From Planctomycetota bacterium (GTDB lineage: Bacteria; Planctomycetota; Brocadiia; SM23-32): a DNA stretch of 8,614 nucleotides. Positions 1 to 6,951 of this stretch are shown piece after piece. Made by a program: the position numbers and the translations under genes. Every line of letters starts with the position of its first letter. Positions within the stretch are counted from its first letter, which is position 1. The notes beneath the pieces were generated by a model. That model did no database searches and had not been told where the DNA came from. It saw only the letters and a program-made list of their open reading frames with translations. The stretch is from positions 1-8,614 of the forward strand of contig JAGYMJ010000329.1 of assembly GCA_018400625.1 (NCBI GenBank), read 5' to 3'.

Positions 1-11
1 TAAATACTCCT

Positions 12-67
12 CCACCGGGACAAGCCCGGCGGTAGGAACCCCAAATCAACGTGGTTCACTGAGGACT
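12..67 (+). repeat. Hairpin repeat, copy L
   Basis: A GC-rich hairpin (stem 12-19 with 25-32, one A.C mismatch, loop ACAAG at 20-24) is followed at 52-67 by a 16-base block, TGGTTCACTGAGGACT. The same 16 bases occur exactly, in reverse complement, at 6793-6808, next to a related hairpin at 6819-6840. Over the hairpin part about 19 of 27 aligned columns match, and both copies keep the stem and a five-base loop despite substitutions. The copy lies just downstream of hoxH. Read on the hoxH strand it could act as a 3'-end hairpin, but no T-tract follows it. Whether further arms exist to the left cannot be seen because the window begins here. Confidence 0.6.
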
Positions 68-77
68 CACCAAATTT

Positions 78-118
78 GCATCGATCTGCAGGATTTAAGC
101 GCCTCAGGAGCATCGATC
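78..118. repeat. 9-bp direct repeat at the hoxH stop
   Basis: GCATCGATC occurs at 78-86 and again at 110-118, a period of 32 bp. The second copy overlaps the hoxH stop codon (117-119 on the plus strand). It contains the palindrome ATCGAT. It may be chance, or a short duplication near the operon end. Confidence 0.35.
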
Positions 119-1547
119 ACAGACCGCTCGATTGTTCGGCGATTTTCTCGCCCTTATTATCGTAGAGCTCAATGTTTATCGGCATTTTGCCCAAGGCGTG
201 GGTGGAACAGCTCAGGCAGGGGTCAAAAGCTCTTATTATCGCTTCGACCCTGTTCAACATCCCGTCCTGAATCTCGTCCCCCTTGACAAACTCCTGTGCA
301 ACCTGTTTAACGCCATGATTCATCGCAAGATTATTATGGCCGGTCGCGACGATAAGGTTGACATACGAAATCAATCCATCCTCATCGATGCCGTAGTGAT
401 GCAGCAGGGTGCCCCGGGGGGCTTCGATGGCGCCGACCCCTTCAAGGGCATTGGCCTCGGCCCGGGCGCGCACTCTTTTCGCCACGATATCAGGCCATTC
501 GAGTATCTGTTGAATACGTTCCAGGCCATGGACAATCTCGATCAGGCGCGCATAATGATAATAAAAAGAACTGTCCACCGGCCGTCCTTCACTGAGTCCG
601 CGGAATTCTTCCAGTTCCGTGTCGGCCTCGGGCGTACCGCAGCTGTCACACACATTCAGGCGCGCAAGCGGCCCGACGCGGTAAACCCCGTCCGGATAGC
701 CTTTCTTTCTATAATACGGGAATTTCAGGTACGACCATTGCTCAACGGCTTCCCCTATCACGGAGTCATAGTCAGAGGGCAGGAAATCCTCAACGATTTT
801 ATGACCATCGGCGTCAATCAACCTCAGGTAGCCGTCATAGTGGTCGAGATGGCCGTCGGAATCAACCATGCCCAGGAAGGCCGAAGGGAAGCAGCCAAAG
901 CTTTTAATTTCACGCTCAAAATTGTCGTGGATGCTTTTGAAAACGTCTAATGCCTCTTTAGCGATAGCCATTGCTTCGGGGATTTCGTTCAAAAACTTCT
1001 CCCGCACTTCCGCATCCATCGGTTTATTGACCCCTCCGGGGACCACCCATGCGGCATGAATTTTTTTCCCGGCAAGTTTCTCAATAAGTTCCTGTCCGAA
1101 CTGCCTCAGCCTTATTCCTTTTTTCGCCAGATCGGGATGTTCCCCGGCCAGCCCCAGTACATTTCTCTCAGCGGCGGGCGCATCCATGCCGAGCAGAAGA
1201 TCGGGTCCGGAGAGGTGGAAGAAACTCAGCGCATGAGACTGAACCATCTGCGCGTAATTCAGCAGACGCCGGAGGGCTACAGCCGTTTCGGGTATGCGCA
1301 CGGCCATCAGTTCGTCGCCGGCTTTACCGCTTCCCAGCATATGGCTCACGGGGCATATACCGCAGATACGGGCGGTGATAGCCGGCATTTCATGAAAGGG
1401 ACGTCCTTCACAAAATTTCTCGAAGCCGCGAAACTGTGTAACATGGAAGCGGGCGTCCGATACGGCTCCGTCATCGTTTTGATGCAAAGTTATTTTTGCA
1501 TGACCTTCTATCCTGGTTACGGGATCTATTTTTATTTCCCTTGTCAT
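117..1547 (-). CDS. hoxH: NAD-coupled [NiFe] hydrogenase large subunit HoxH
   Basis: Catalytic large subunit of a cytoplasmic group 3d [NiFe] hydrogenase, which binds the Ni-Fe(CN)2CO centre and carries out reversible H2 cleavage. The protein is 476 aa, normal for the family. It begins with the usual [16 protein letters not shown] block. The N-terminal active-site motif [10 protein letters not shown] gives C62 and C65, and the C-terminal motif DPCLSCSTH gives C444 and C447. The 26 residues after H450 are the expected peptide removed by a HoxW-type endopeptidase once nickel is inserted, so this is a maturation-dependent subunit; no protease gene is in the window. It is the last gene of the operon, 72 bp after hoxY, with only a weak Shine-Dalgarno (GAGA at 1555-1558, minus strand). 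No truncation or missing ligand is seen. Assignment to Hox rather than the F420-linked Mvh/Frh groups rests on the four diaphorase-type neighbours. Confidence 0.96.
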   Translation of the reverse strand: MTREIKIDPVTRIEGHAKITLHQNDDGAVSDARFHVTQFRGFEKFCEGRPFHEMPAITARICGICPVSHMLGSGKAGDELMAVRIPETAVALRRLLNYAQMVQSHALSFFHLSGPDLLLGMDAPAAERNVLGLAGEHPDLAKKGIRLRQFGQELIEKLAGKKIHAAWVVPGGVNKPMDAEVREKFLNEIPEAMAIAKEALDVFKSIHDNFEREIKSFGCFPSAFLGMVDSDGHLDHYDGYLRLIDADGHKIVEDFLPSDYDSVIGEAVEQWSYLKFPYYRKKGYPDGVYRVGPLARLNVCDSCGTPEADTELEEFRGLSEGRPVDSSFYYHYARLIEIVHGLERIQQILEWPDIVAKRVRARAEANALEGVGAIEAPRGTLLHHYGIDEDGLISYVNLIVATGHNNLAMNHGVKQVAQEFVKGDEIQDGMLNRVEAIIRAFDPCLSCSTHALGKMPINIELYDNKGEKIAEQSSGL

Positions 1548-1559
1548 GGGATTTTCTCG

Positions 1560-1570
1560 ATTACTGTAAT
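1560..1570. promoter_or_regulatory. Palindrome in the hoxY-hoxH gap
   Basis: ATTAC-T-GTAAT is an 11-base palindrome in the AT-rich gap between hoxY and hoxH, 12 bases upstream of the hoxH start. All other gaps in the operon are 3 bp or overlaps. It could be a weak stem affecting hoxH translation or a protein site, or chance in AT-rich DNA. Confidence 0.2.
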
Positions 1571-1619
1571 GTTAAATTTTTATATTAATCAGACTCCACC
1601 GTTTTTTCTCTCTAAAAAC

Positions 1620-2162
1620 TCAGCCAAACATCGTTCTGATGCCACGCCGGGGCGTTCTGCCCTCCAAAAGTTCGCTGACTATCAAATGGATAAGGTCGGC
1701 ATGGGGCGGGCAGCCCTGAATAAATTGATCAACCTCGATAACCTCATGCACCGGACGCGCTCTCTTGAGGAGCCGTGGCAGTGGGGTATCTTCACTCATT
1801 CCCGGCAATTGGCTGCAGGGATTTCCTTCCTGTGAATAAACCTCCTGGAGGATATCTCTTGTACCCACGGGATTGCGCATGGAAGGCAGATTGCCTGTAA
1901 CGGCACAGTCACCGAAGGAGGCCACGATTTTTGTATTTTCACGGATTTTTTTGACATAGTCCATCTCTTTATCGGTGCTGACAGAACCGCTGACCAGAAA
2001 CACATCAACATTTTCCGGGATCGTTTTATAGTCAACAAGCGGCCCGTACACCATTTCAATCCTCTCTGAAAGCTCCAGCAATCGCTCATCCATATCAAGC
2101 ATGGACATGTGGCATCCTGAGCAGGCGTCGAGCCATATAGTACCAATTTTCACTTTTTCCAT
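1620..2162 (-). CDS. hoxY: NAD-coupled [NiFe] hydrogenase small subunit HoxY
   Basis: Electron-transfer small subunit that pairs with HoxH and carries the single proximal [4Fe-4S] cluster passing electrons to HoxU. The protein is 180 aa, the short cytoplasmic form, with no Tat signal peptide and no medial or distal cluster domain, which separates it from periplasmic uptake hydrogenases. The cluster ligands are C14 and C17 in LDACSGC, C86 in FGDCAVTGN, and C151 in QGCPP. C116 is an additional non-ligand cysteine. It starts 3 bp after the hoxU stop. A strong Shine-Dalgarno, GGGAGG, lies inside the hoxU 3' end (2174-2179, minus strand), which implies coupled translation. Nothing is odd in the coding sequence. 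Confidence 0.95.
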   Translation of the reverse strand: MEKVKIGTIWLDACSGCHMSMLDMDERLLELSERIEMVYGPLVDYKTIPENVDVFLVSGSVSTDKEMDYVKKIRENTKIVASFGDCAVTGNLPSMRNPVGTRDILQEVYSQEGNPCSQLPGMSEDTPLPRLLKRARPVHEVIEVDQFIQGCPPHADLIHLIVSELLEGRTPRRGIRTMFG

Positions 2163-2165
2163 TTT

Positions 2166-2918
2166 TTACTGTTCCTCCCGCATGACCTTCAAATAAGGAA
2201 GAAATTCTGTTTCTTTTTCCAGTTCACCGACGGCGCTGCCCTTTTTGAACAATGCGCCGGTGGGGCATACCTGAACGCACTTGCCGCATTCCGTACATGT
2301 CTTGCTTTCTCCCCAGTTTTGATGCATATCGGTAACGACGCGCGTGTTCTCCCCGCGGTCCATCATGTCCCATGTATGCGCCCCTTCCAGTTCATCACAG
2401 ACTCTCACGCATCTTTGGCATAGAACGCATCGGTTATGATCGACCCCGAGTTCGGCATGGGTTGCATCCACATTCAGCTCCGGGTACACATAGGGATAAC
2501 GTATATGATCGACCCCGAGGTCTTCGGCGAGCTGTTGGAGTTCACAATGTCCGTTAGAGACGCAGACGGCACAGTAATGATTCTTTTCGGCAAAAAGCAG
2601 CTCGACCAGCTTACGTCGATATTCGACAACCCTTGGCGTTTTGGTCTTTACCACCATCCCCTCATCGATAAGGGTGGCGCAGGCCGGCAGCAAGCGCCTG
2701 GCCCCCTCGACCTCCACCAAACAGATACGGCAGGCGCCGATATTGGACAGCCCTTCAAGTGTACAGAGAGTGGGTATAGAGATATCATTCTCACGCGCCA
2801 CCTCCAGAATTGTCTGCTCGTCGGTTCCGCTGACGTCAAGGCCGTTTATTTTAAGCGTTTTTACCTTCCGTCGCGTCCGGACAGGATCCCTTCTTTTCCT
2901 ATTAAGATGAGCAACCAT
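2166..2918 (-). CDS. hoxU: Hydrogenase diaphorase iron-sulfur subunit HoxU
   Basis: Iron-sulfur subunit homologous to the N-terminal part of NuoG. It links the HoxY cluster to the flavin subunit HoxF. The protein is 250 aa. Domains in order: a [2Fe-2S] ferredoxin fold at about residues 19-97 (C52, C63, C66, C80); the His-Cys3 [4Fe-4S] motif [13 protein letters not shown] (H114, C116, C119, C125); then a two-cluster ferredoxin region with [11 protein letters not shown] (C164, C167, C170, C174) and [11 protein letters not shown] (C208, C211, C214, C218). The molybdopterin-like half of NuoG is absent, as expected for HoxU. The first ATG is the only reasonable start, since no ATG, GTG or TTG follows before the ferredoxin domain. 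GGAGAGG lies 6 bases upstream of it (2925-2931, minus strand). The basic first 18 residues are an N-terminal extension. It overlaps the end of hoxF by 17 bp. Confidence 0.95.
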   Translation of the reverse strand: MVAHLNRKRRDPVRTRRKVKTLKINGLDVSGTDEQTILEVARENDISIPTLCTLEGLSNIGACRICLVEVEGARRLLPACATLIDEGMVVKTKTPRVVEYRRKLVELLFAEKNHYCAVCVSNGHCELQQLAEDLGVDHIRYPYVYPELNVDATHAELGVDHNRCVLCQRCVRVCDELEGAHTWDMMDRGENTRVVTDMHQNWGESKTCTECGKCVQVCPTGALFKKGSAVGELEKETEFLPYLKVMREEQ

Positions 2919-4563
2919 TTATAACCTCTCCAGTTCTTTTAAATTTACACACACCTGCGGGACATTCCCCCTGTTCTATATGTGCGATATATTCTTCTTC
3001 AAAATATTTCAGGGTACTTTTGACGGGATTGGCGGACGTCTGGCCCAGGCCGCAGAGGCTGGTATTTTCCACGAGATCGCAAAGGTCTTTAAGGATATCC
3101 AGGTCACGGTGCGTGGCCTCTCCATTTGTAATTTTAGTCAGGATTTTATGCATTTGCGGGGTGCCGGCACGGCAGGGAATGCACTTACCGCACGATTCCG
3201 TCCTGCAAAAATCCATGAAATATTTTGCCACATCAACCATACATGAGGAGTCATCCATAACAATCATACCGCCGGACCCCATAATGGAGCCCACCTTAGC
3301 AAGCGATCCGTAATCAACGGGCATATCAAGGTATTGAGCGGGAATACAGCCGCCGGAAGGCCCGCCCGTCTGGAGGGCTTTAAAATTTCCCCCTCCGGGT
3401 ATGCCGCCGCCGATATCGAAAATTATCTCTCTTAAAGTGATCCCCATAGGCACTTCAACAAGGCCGGTATTGACAATTCTGCCGGCGAGCGCAAAAACTT
3501 TTGTCCCTTTGCTGTCGTCGGTGCCGATCGAAGCAAACCATTCCCCCCCTTTTCGCAGTATGGTGGGAACATTCCCTAAAGTTTCCACATTATTGATCAG
3601 TGTGGGGAATCCCCAGAGCCCGTAGTTGGCCGGATAAGGCGGCCTGGGGCGTGGTTGTCCTCTGCGCCCTTCGATGGAAGCCATAAGCGCCGTTTCTTCA
3701 CCGCACACAAAGGCACCGGCTCCCAATCTTATCTCGATACTGAAATCGAATTGAGTATCACATATTTCCGTTCCCAAAAATCCTGCACGCTTCGCCTGCC
3801 GGATGGCTTTTTTAAGTCTTTCTATAGCAAGTGGATACTCCGCACGCAGATAGACATAACCGTGATCGGCCCCCACAGCGTAGGCCGCTATAGCCATTCC
3901 TTCAATTATACGATGCGGATCACTTTCCAACACACTTCTGTCCATAAAAGCGCCCGGGTCACCTTCATCGGCATTGCAGACAACATATTTTTTATCGCCG
4001 TCGGCTTTGGCAACAGTGCTCCACTTCAGGCCGGTAGGGAACCCCCCGCCGCCGCGTCCCCGCAGCCCGCTTTTCGTCATTTCATTAACGACTTCATCGG
4101 GAGTCATTTCAGTGATGGCCGTTATCAGGCCGGAGTAACCTTCGGCCACGATATAGTCTTCCAGACTCTCCGGTTCGGTTCGGCCCGCGTTTTCCAGCAC
4201 GACCTGGGTTTGCTCGGAAAAAAACGGCATTTCGGAGTCCAGCGAAAGTCTTTCAACCGGCGAGCCGTCAAGGCTATCGATTATTTCCGCAACATCCGCA
4301 GGAGAAACTTTGCCGTATATCGTTTCATCGGGATAGACGATGACCATGGGGCCTTCGGCACAGAGTCCCATACAGCCGGTTCGCTTCACAGCAATTTTTT
4401 CCGTTTGTCCCCGCTCTTTTATTTCATCCTCAAAAGCCGATGCCACCTTTTCACCGCCCGAGGAGCGGCATCCGGCAGCGGCGCACACATGGATTCTGTG
4501 CGCGAAGGAATTCTGTTTTTGGGAATGTTCTTCGGCCATTTCATTTAATTCATCAGGTATCAT
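2902..4563 (-). CDS. hoxF: Hydrogenase diaphorase flavin/NAD(H) subunit HoxF
   Basis: NuoF-like subunit that binds FMN and NAD(H) and exchanges electrons between NADH and the hydrogenase. Using the ATG at 4563 it is 553 aa. Residues 20-100 are a thioredoxin-like [2Fe-2S] domain (C27, C32, C64, C68). The FMN-binding glycine-rich motif [16 protein letters not shown] is at 166-181, the nucleotide-site motif [10 protein letters not shown] at 281-290, and the [4Fe-4S] ligands are C458, C461, C464 and C504. The frame is open to an ATG at 4626, but that start would overlap hoxE by 74 bp. The ATG at 4563 has AGGAG 10 bases upstream and overlaps hoxE by only 11 bp, so I prefer it. The last residues contain [14 protein letters not shown] (H528, C534, C539), a tail I associate with HydB/HndC-type subunits. 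The two-cluster ferredoxin domain that usually follows in those proteins is absent. Confidence 0.94.
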   Translation of the reverse strand: MIPDELNEMAEEHSQKQNSFAHRIHVCAAAGCRSSGGEKVASAFEDEIKERGQTEKIAVKRTGCMGLCAEGPMVIVYPDETIYGKVSPADVAEIIDSLDGSPVERLSLDSEMPFFSEQTQVVLENAGRTEPESLEDYIVAEGYSGLITAITEMTPDEVVNEMTKSGLRGRGGGGFPTGLKWSTVAKADGDKKYVVCNADEGDPGAFMDRSVLESDPHRIIEGMAIAAYAVGADHGYVYLRAEYPLAIERLKKAIRQAKRAGFLGTEICDTQFDFSIEIRLGAGAFVCGEETALMASIEGRRGQPRPRPPYPANYGLWGFPTLINNVETLGNVPTILRKGGEWFASIGTDDSKGTKVFALAGRIVNTGLVEVPMGITLREIIFDIGGGIPGGGNFKALQTGGPSGGCIPAQYLDMPVDYGSLAKVGSIMGSGGMIVMDDSSCMVDVAKYFMDFCRTESCGKCIPCRAGTPQMHKILTKITNGEATHRDLDILKDLCDLVENTSLCGLGQTSANPVKSTLKYFEEEYIAHIEQGECPAGVCKFKRTGEVINGCSS

Positions 4564-5053
4564 TTCCAAACCACTCCTGAATAGTTTTAATGACATCTTC
4601 GGGTGTCTGATGACCGGCAACTTCACCGTCGTAAACTACGGCCGGTGCAAGGCTGCAAGCGCCCACACACCGGGCCGTAAGGAGGCTGAATTTGCCGTCC
4701 TGGGAGGTTTCTCCGGGCCCGACACCGAATTTGTCCTGAATCTCATCAATTATATCGCCTGCTCCTTTGATATAGCAAGCGGTGCCGGTGCAAATAACAC
4801 AGGCGTGTTCACCTTTGGGCTTGAGCGTAAAAAAGTGATAAAAAGTGGCGACCCCGTAAACCATACTCGGCGGTAGTGTAAGATTATCGGCCACATATTC
4901 TAAAGCTTCATCCTCAAGAAAACCGAAGGCGTCCTGCACAGCGTGAAGAACTTCAATCAGGGCGCTCCGATGGTAACCATGGCGTCGCATAGCCGCGTTT
5001 ATCAACTTCCAGCGTTTATCATCGGAAGGCGGCTGTGTTTTTTTAAGAGGCAT
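4553..5053 (-). CDS. hoxE: Hydrogenase diaphorase [2Fe-2S] subunit HoxE
   Basis: NuoE-like subunit of the diaphorase module, 166 aa, which partners HoxF and carries one [2Fe-2S] cluster. A helical N-terminal part (about 12-75) includes the family segment around FGFL and the conserved [11 protein letters not shown]. The thioredoxin-like part holds the ligands C88 and C93 ([10 protein letters not shown]), then C129 and C133 (ARCVGAC). C85 is an additional cysteine. Its presence makes this the five-subunit HoxEFUYH form rather than the four-subunit HoxFUYH form. The start has GGAG 6 bases upstream (5060-5063, minus strand). It is the first gene of the operon and follows a good sigma70-like promoter. 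Confidence 0.94.
   Translation of the reverse strand: MPLKKTQPPSDDKRWKLINAAMRRHGYHRSALIEVLHAVQDAFGFLEDEALEYVADNLTLPPSMVYGVATFYHFFTLKPKGEHACVICTGTACYIKGAGDIIDEIQDKFGVGPGETSQDGKFSLLTARCVGACSLAPAVVYDGEVAGHQTPEDVIKTIQEWFGNDT
4574..4578 (-). promoter_or_regulatory. Shine-Dalgarno deciding the hoxF start
   Basis: AGGAG on the minus strand lies inside the hoxE 3' end, 10 bases before the ATG at 4561-4563. This favours the shorter hoxF over the in-frame ATG at 4626, which would extend 74 bp into hoxE. Confidence 0.6.
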
Positions 5054-5093
5054 TTTAGACTCCTGAATAACTTAATGAATAATCGAACCACTA

Positions 5094-5121
5094 TTTTTAA
5101 GCAAATTCAACTTTTTGTCAA
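5094..5121 (-). promoter_or_regulatory. Sigma70-like promoter of the hox operon
   Basis: On the minus strand a perfect -35 box TTGACA (5121-5116) is followed after 16 bases by TAAAAA (5099-5094) as a plausible -10. A start near 5087 would give a leader of about 34 bases containing the hoxE Shine-Dalgarno. The hox genes could therefore be transcribed independently of the upstream MFS gene. No operator could be recognised. Confidence 0.5.
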
Positions 5122-5167
5122 CAGAACGGTTAAAAAAACGCTGGTGTGGAATTACACAGAACAGTCC

Positions 5168-5188
5168 CTGGGGAACGCTGAGCCCCAG
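5168..5188. terminator. Hairpin after the MFS gene
   Basis: CTGGGG (5168-5173) pairs with CCCCAG (5183-5188) around a 9-base loop, 15 bases past the MFS stop codon. No T-tract follows directly; the nearest run of T on the minus strand is some 30 bases further on (5132-5138). It may slow or end MFS transcription before the hox promoter, but it is not a canonical intrinsic terminator. Confidence 0.3.
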
Positions 5189-5203
5189 CTCGGCTCCGTA
5201 TTT

Positions 5204-6538
5204 CTACAGAATTGTTTTCTCGCCCTCTTTTCTGAATTGGCGTAAAAGCCAGGACGGGAGTTTTTTTCGACGCCGGCCGAGGATCAGCAACCGCGGTTCA
5301 TCGACAAAGAACAGCAGGTAAAGAGCGCCGATGATGCTGAGAAACAGGCAGATAGCCATTGTCCACTTGATCCCGACAGCAGAGACGATGCTGCCGGCGC
5401 CGATCGGCATAAAAATAAGCAGCGGGCTGAGGACGAGGCTGCTGATCGTAATATGGGCGAGCCTGTTATCATGCGGACATGTTTCGTAGATGAAATTCTG
5501 ATGCGAGACCCACCCCGCGGCATATGCCATACCTAATAAAAGGAAAGAAAGGAGACATGCAATAATGCCGCTGCCGGCCATCACTACGACGATGGAAGCC
5601 ACCTGGGCAAAAGCGCCGAAAACCACTCCCCAGCGATGGCCGCGCCTGTCCCCGATCTGCCCAAGCCAATAGCTGGAGACCGCCTGGGGCAGCATGATGA
5701 AAGCCCCCAGGGCGATAATCGTCGATTCACTGAGCGATCCGCCCGCTTCACCCTGGAAATATAGGGCGTAGAACGCAATGGCTACGCCGCCGGCGGTGAG
5801 CAGGAGCCGGCCGATAAGATAATTGAGGAAATTCGTGTCTCTGAGCGAAAGCGAAAACCTGTGGATTATTTCCTTTAATCCAGGCCGCTTCAGATACTGA
5901 GCTTCTATTGGTACGATACCTTGTTCGACGGAACTGAATGCGGTAAAACTCAGTGCGAAAAAGAAAGAGGCCGCAAGGAACAGGACAACATAGCTGTTGG
6001 GAAACGGGACTGTCTGTCGTATATAGGAAGCAGCAAAAGTTCCCGCCATGACTCCCAGGGCGGAGAAGGCGGCATAAAGACCGGTCACCAGGCCACGATT
6101 TTGCGTTTGAAAGAGCCCGTAGACCCAGTCCTGCCAGATGGGCAAGATCAGGCCTATAGAAAGCATCCGCAGACTGAAAGCACTGAGCAAAAATGTTCTT
6201 AAAAGACGGAAATGGTGTTCATTGCCTCCGAGAAATAAGAGTATTGCCGCCATGAACAAAAAGACGGGAAGCGTTACGGAAGCATTAAAGTAAAGCATAA
6301 AAGATTTTTTGCCCGCGCCGTGCCTTGAAATAAACAGCCCGAAGGGTTGAGTCAGCAGAAATCCGGCAGAGGCCATGCTGTAGAAAAGTCCCAATTCTAC
6401 AGGGCCGGCGCCAAGTTCTCTCAACAGGAGCGGCATGACCGTCAGTGGAGCAATAAAACCCATGCCTAACCCCCAAATGCCTTCTCCAAGCGTATAACGG
6501 GCAGCATTCTGTCTTTCTTTGGGCAGCATTTCAGCCAT
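5204..6538 (-). CDS. MFS permease, 12 TM, substrate unknown
   Basis: An integral inner-membrane protein of 444 aa with about twelve hydrophobic segments in two sets of six. Approximate positions are 18-40, 48-70, 80-103, 112-134, 150-171, 182-204, 238-261, 273-293, 303-320, 323-345, 362-385 and 393-412. The loop GQIGDRRGHRWG (about 293-304) between segments 8 and 9 resembles the MFS motif A, and a hydrophilic central loop lies at about 205-237. The C-terminal tail is strongly basic (GRRRKK). The substrate cannot be read from the sequence. It precedes the hox operon on the same strand with a 150 bp gap that contains both a hairpin and a promoter, so cotranscription is uncertain. No good Shine-Dalgarno precedes the chosen ATG or the ATG three codons later, so the start is provisional. 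Confidence 0.85.
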   Translation of the reverse strand: MAEMLPKERQNAARYTLGEGIWGLGMGFIAPLTVMPLLLRELGAGPVELGLFYSMASAGFLLTQPFGLFISRHGAGKKSFMLYFNASVTLPVFLFMAAILLFLGGNEHHFRLLRTFLLSAFSLRMLSIGLILPIWQDWVYGLFQTQNRGLVTGLYAAFSALGVMAGTFAASYIRQTVPFPNSYVVLFLAASFFFALSFTAFSSVEQGIVPIEAQYLKRPGLKEIIHRFSLSLRDTNFLNYLIGRLLLTAGGVAIAFYALYFQGEAGGSLSESTIIALGAFIMLPQAVSSYWLGQIGDRRGHRWGVVFGAFAQVASIVVVMAGSGIIACLLSFLLLGMAYAAGWVSHQNFIYETCPHDNRLAHITISSLVLSPLLIFMPIGAGSIVSAVGIKWTMAICLFLSIIGALYLLFFVDEPRLLILGRRRKKLPSWLLRQFRKEGEKTIL

Positions 6539-6637
6539 AATGAGATGTATATATTAAAATTCACCCTGATAAAACTTCATATTTTAAAGAGAAGAAACAC
6601 TTAAATGCAAGGAATCGGCACCTGCAGATTTTGGGAA

Positions 6638-6651
6638 AGTGTTAAAACACT
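6638..6651. promoter_or_regulatory. Palindrome, possible operator
   Basis: AGTGTT-AA-AACACT has perfect 6-base arms around two bases and sits in the divergent region. A half-site AACACT recurs at 6596-6601. The place and symmetry suit a dimeric regulator acting on the MFS gene, the FucI-like gene or both, but no regulator gene is adjacent. Confidence 0.35.
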
Positions 6652-6710
6652 GCGTATTCTTATGATCCGCATTGTGCCATGCAAAAGAACCGAGAGCGCA
6701 AAATCCGCTG

Positions 6711-6739
6711 TTGACAAATCTTCACGTATTCATTAAACT
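6711..6739 (+). promoter_or_regulatory. Sigma70-like promoter of the FucI-like gene
   Basis: A perfect -35 box TTGACA (6711-6716) lies 17 bases before TAAACT (6734-6739), which matches the -10 consensus at four of six bases. A start near 6746 would give a leader of about 205 bases before the coding region, and that leader includes the foldable repeat copy R. Confidence 0.5.
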
Positions 6740-6792
6740 GTAATAGACGCTCATAATATTTACACTAACAACAAATTGTCAGTGTGCACGCA

Positions 6793-6865
6793 AGTCCTCA
6801 GTGAACCAAGTTGTCCCTCCACCGAGCCCTGTGCCGGTGGTGAGAAAACTTACACACTTCACTGA
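6793..6865 (-). repeat. Hairpin repeat, copy R, with nested arms
   Basis: The reverse complement of copy L: the 16-base block at 6793-6808 is identical to 52-67, and the hairpin CCACCG (6819-6824)/CGGTGG (6835-6840) corresponds to the L hairpin. Here further arms can be seen: TCAGTGAA (6798-6805) pairs with TTCACTGA (6858-6865), and AAGTT (6808-6812) with AACTT (6847-6851), so a nested stem encloses the central hairpin. It falls in the presumed 5' leader of the FucI-like gene. Phrases such as GTCCTCAGTGAACC and GGTGGTGA recall dispersed intergenic repeats of environmental bacterial genomes; that likeness is from memory. Confidence 0.55.
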
Positions 6866-6937
6866 ATATTTACGACGAAGAGCTGATAAAATGACGTGCA
6901 TTCAGATTAAGATTATGAGTTTTTTACCTTATAAAAT

Positions 6938-6945
6938 GGAGAGAG
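6938..6945 (+). promoter_or_regulatory. Shine-Dalgarno of the FucI-like gene
   Basis: GGAGAGAG precedes two adjacent possible starts, GTG at 6949 and ATG at 6952. Spacing suits both; the ATG is preferred by codon type. The difference is one residue. Confidence 0.6.
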
Positions 6946-6951
6946 ACTGTG

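Larger units (their letters stand above)
6539..6951. other. Divergent intergenic region, 413 bp
   Basis: Noncoding stretch between the leftward MFS gene and the rightward FucI-like gene. It holds a hyphenated palindrome (6638-6651), a sigma70-like promoter facing right (6711-6739), a nested set of inverted repeats including hairpin copy R (6798-6865), and the ribosome site of the rightward gene. I found no convincing promoter for the MFS gene, no tRNA, and no plausible small ORF. Confidence 0.6.

Noticed and set aside
132..950. Long plus-strand open frame opposite hoxH (272 codons)
   Set aside because: It is antisense to an unmistakable hydrogenase large subunit, has no recognisable domain and no convincing ribosome site; it arises from the codon pattern of hoxH. 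The same holds for the open frame at 1056-1835.
3655..4548. Plus-strand open frame opposite hoxF (297 codons)
   Set aside because: It is a shadow of the hoxF coding frame, with no domain or start signal.
4564..4626. Longer hoxF N-terminus from the ATG at 4626
   Set aside because: It would overlap hoxE by 74 bp and adds 21 residues not typical of the family; the ATG at 4563 has a good Shine-Dalgarno.
117..5053. Electron-bifurcating five-subunit [NiFe] hydrogenase (HydABCSL type)
   Set aside because: The subunit set is parallel, but HoxF lacks the C-terminal two-cluster ferredoxin domain, so plain NAD-linked Hox is the safer call. The tail similarity is kept as a finding.
6785..6865. Cyclic-di-GMP-I (GEMM) riboswitch suggested by GCACAGGGC on the minus strand (6826-6834)
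   Set aside because: The match is limited to this short phrase. The GAAA tetraloop/receptor and the second helix are not present, and the same bases are explained by the hairpin.
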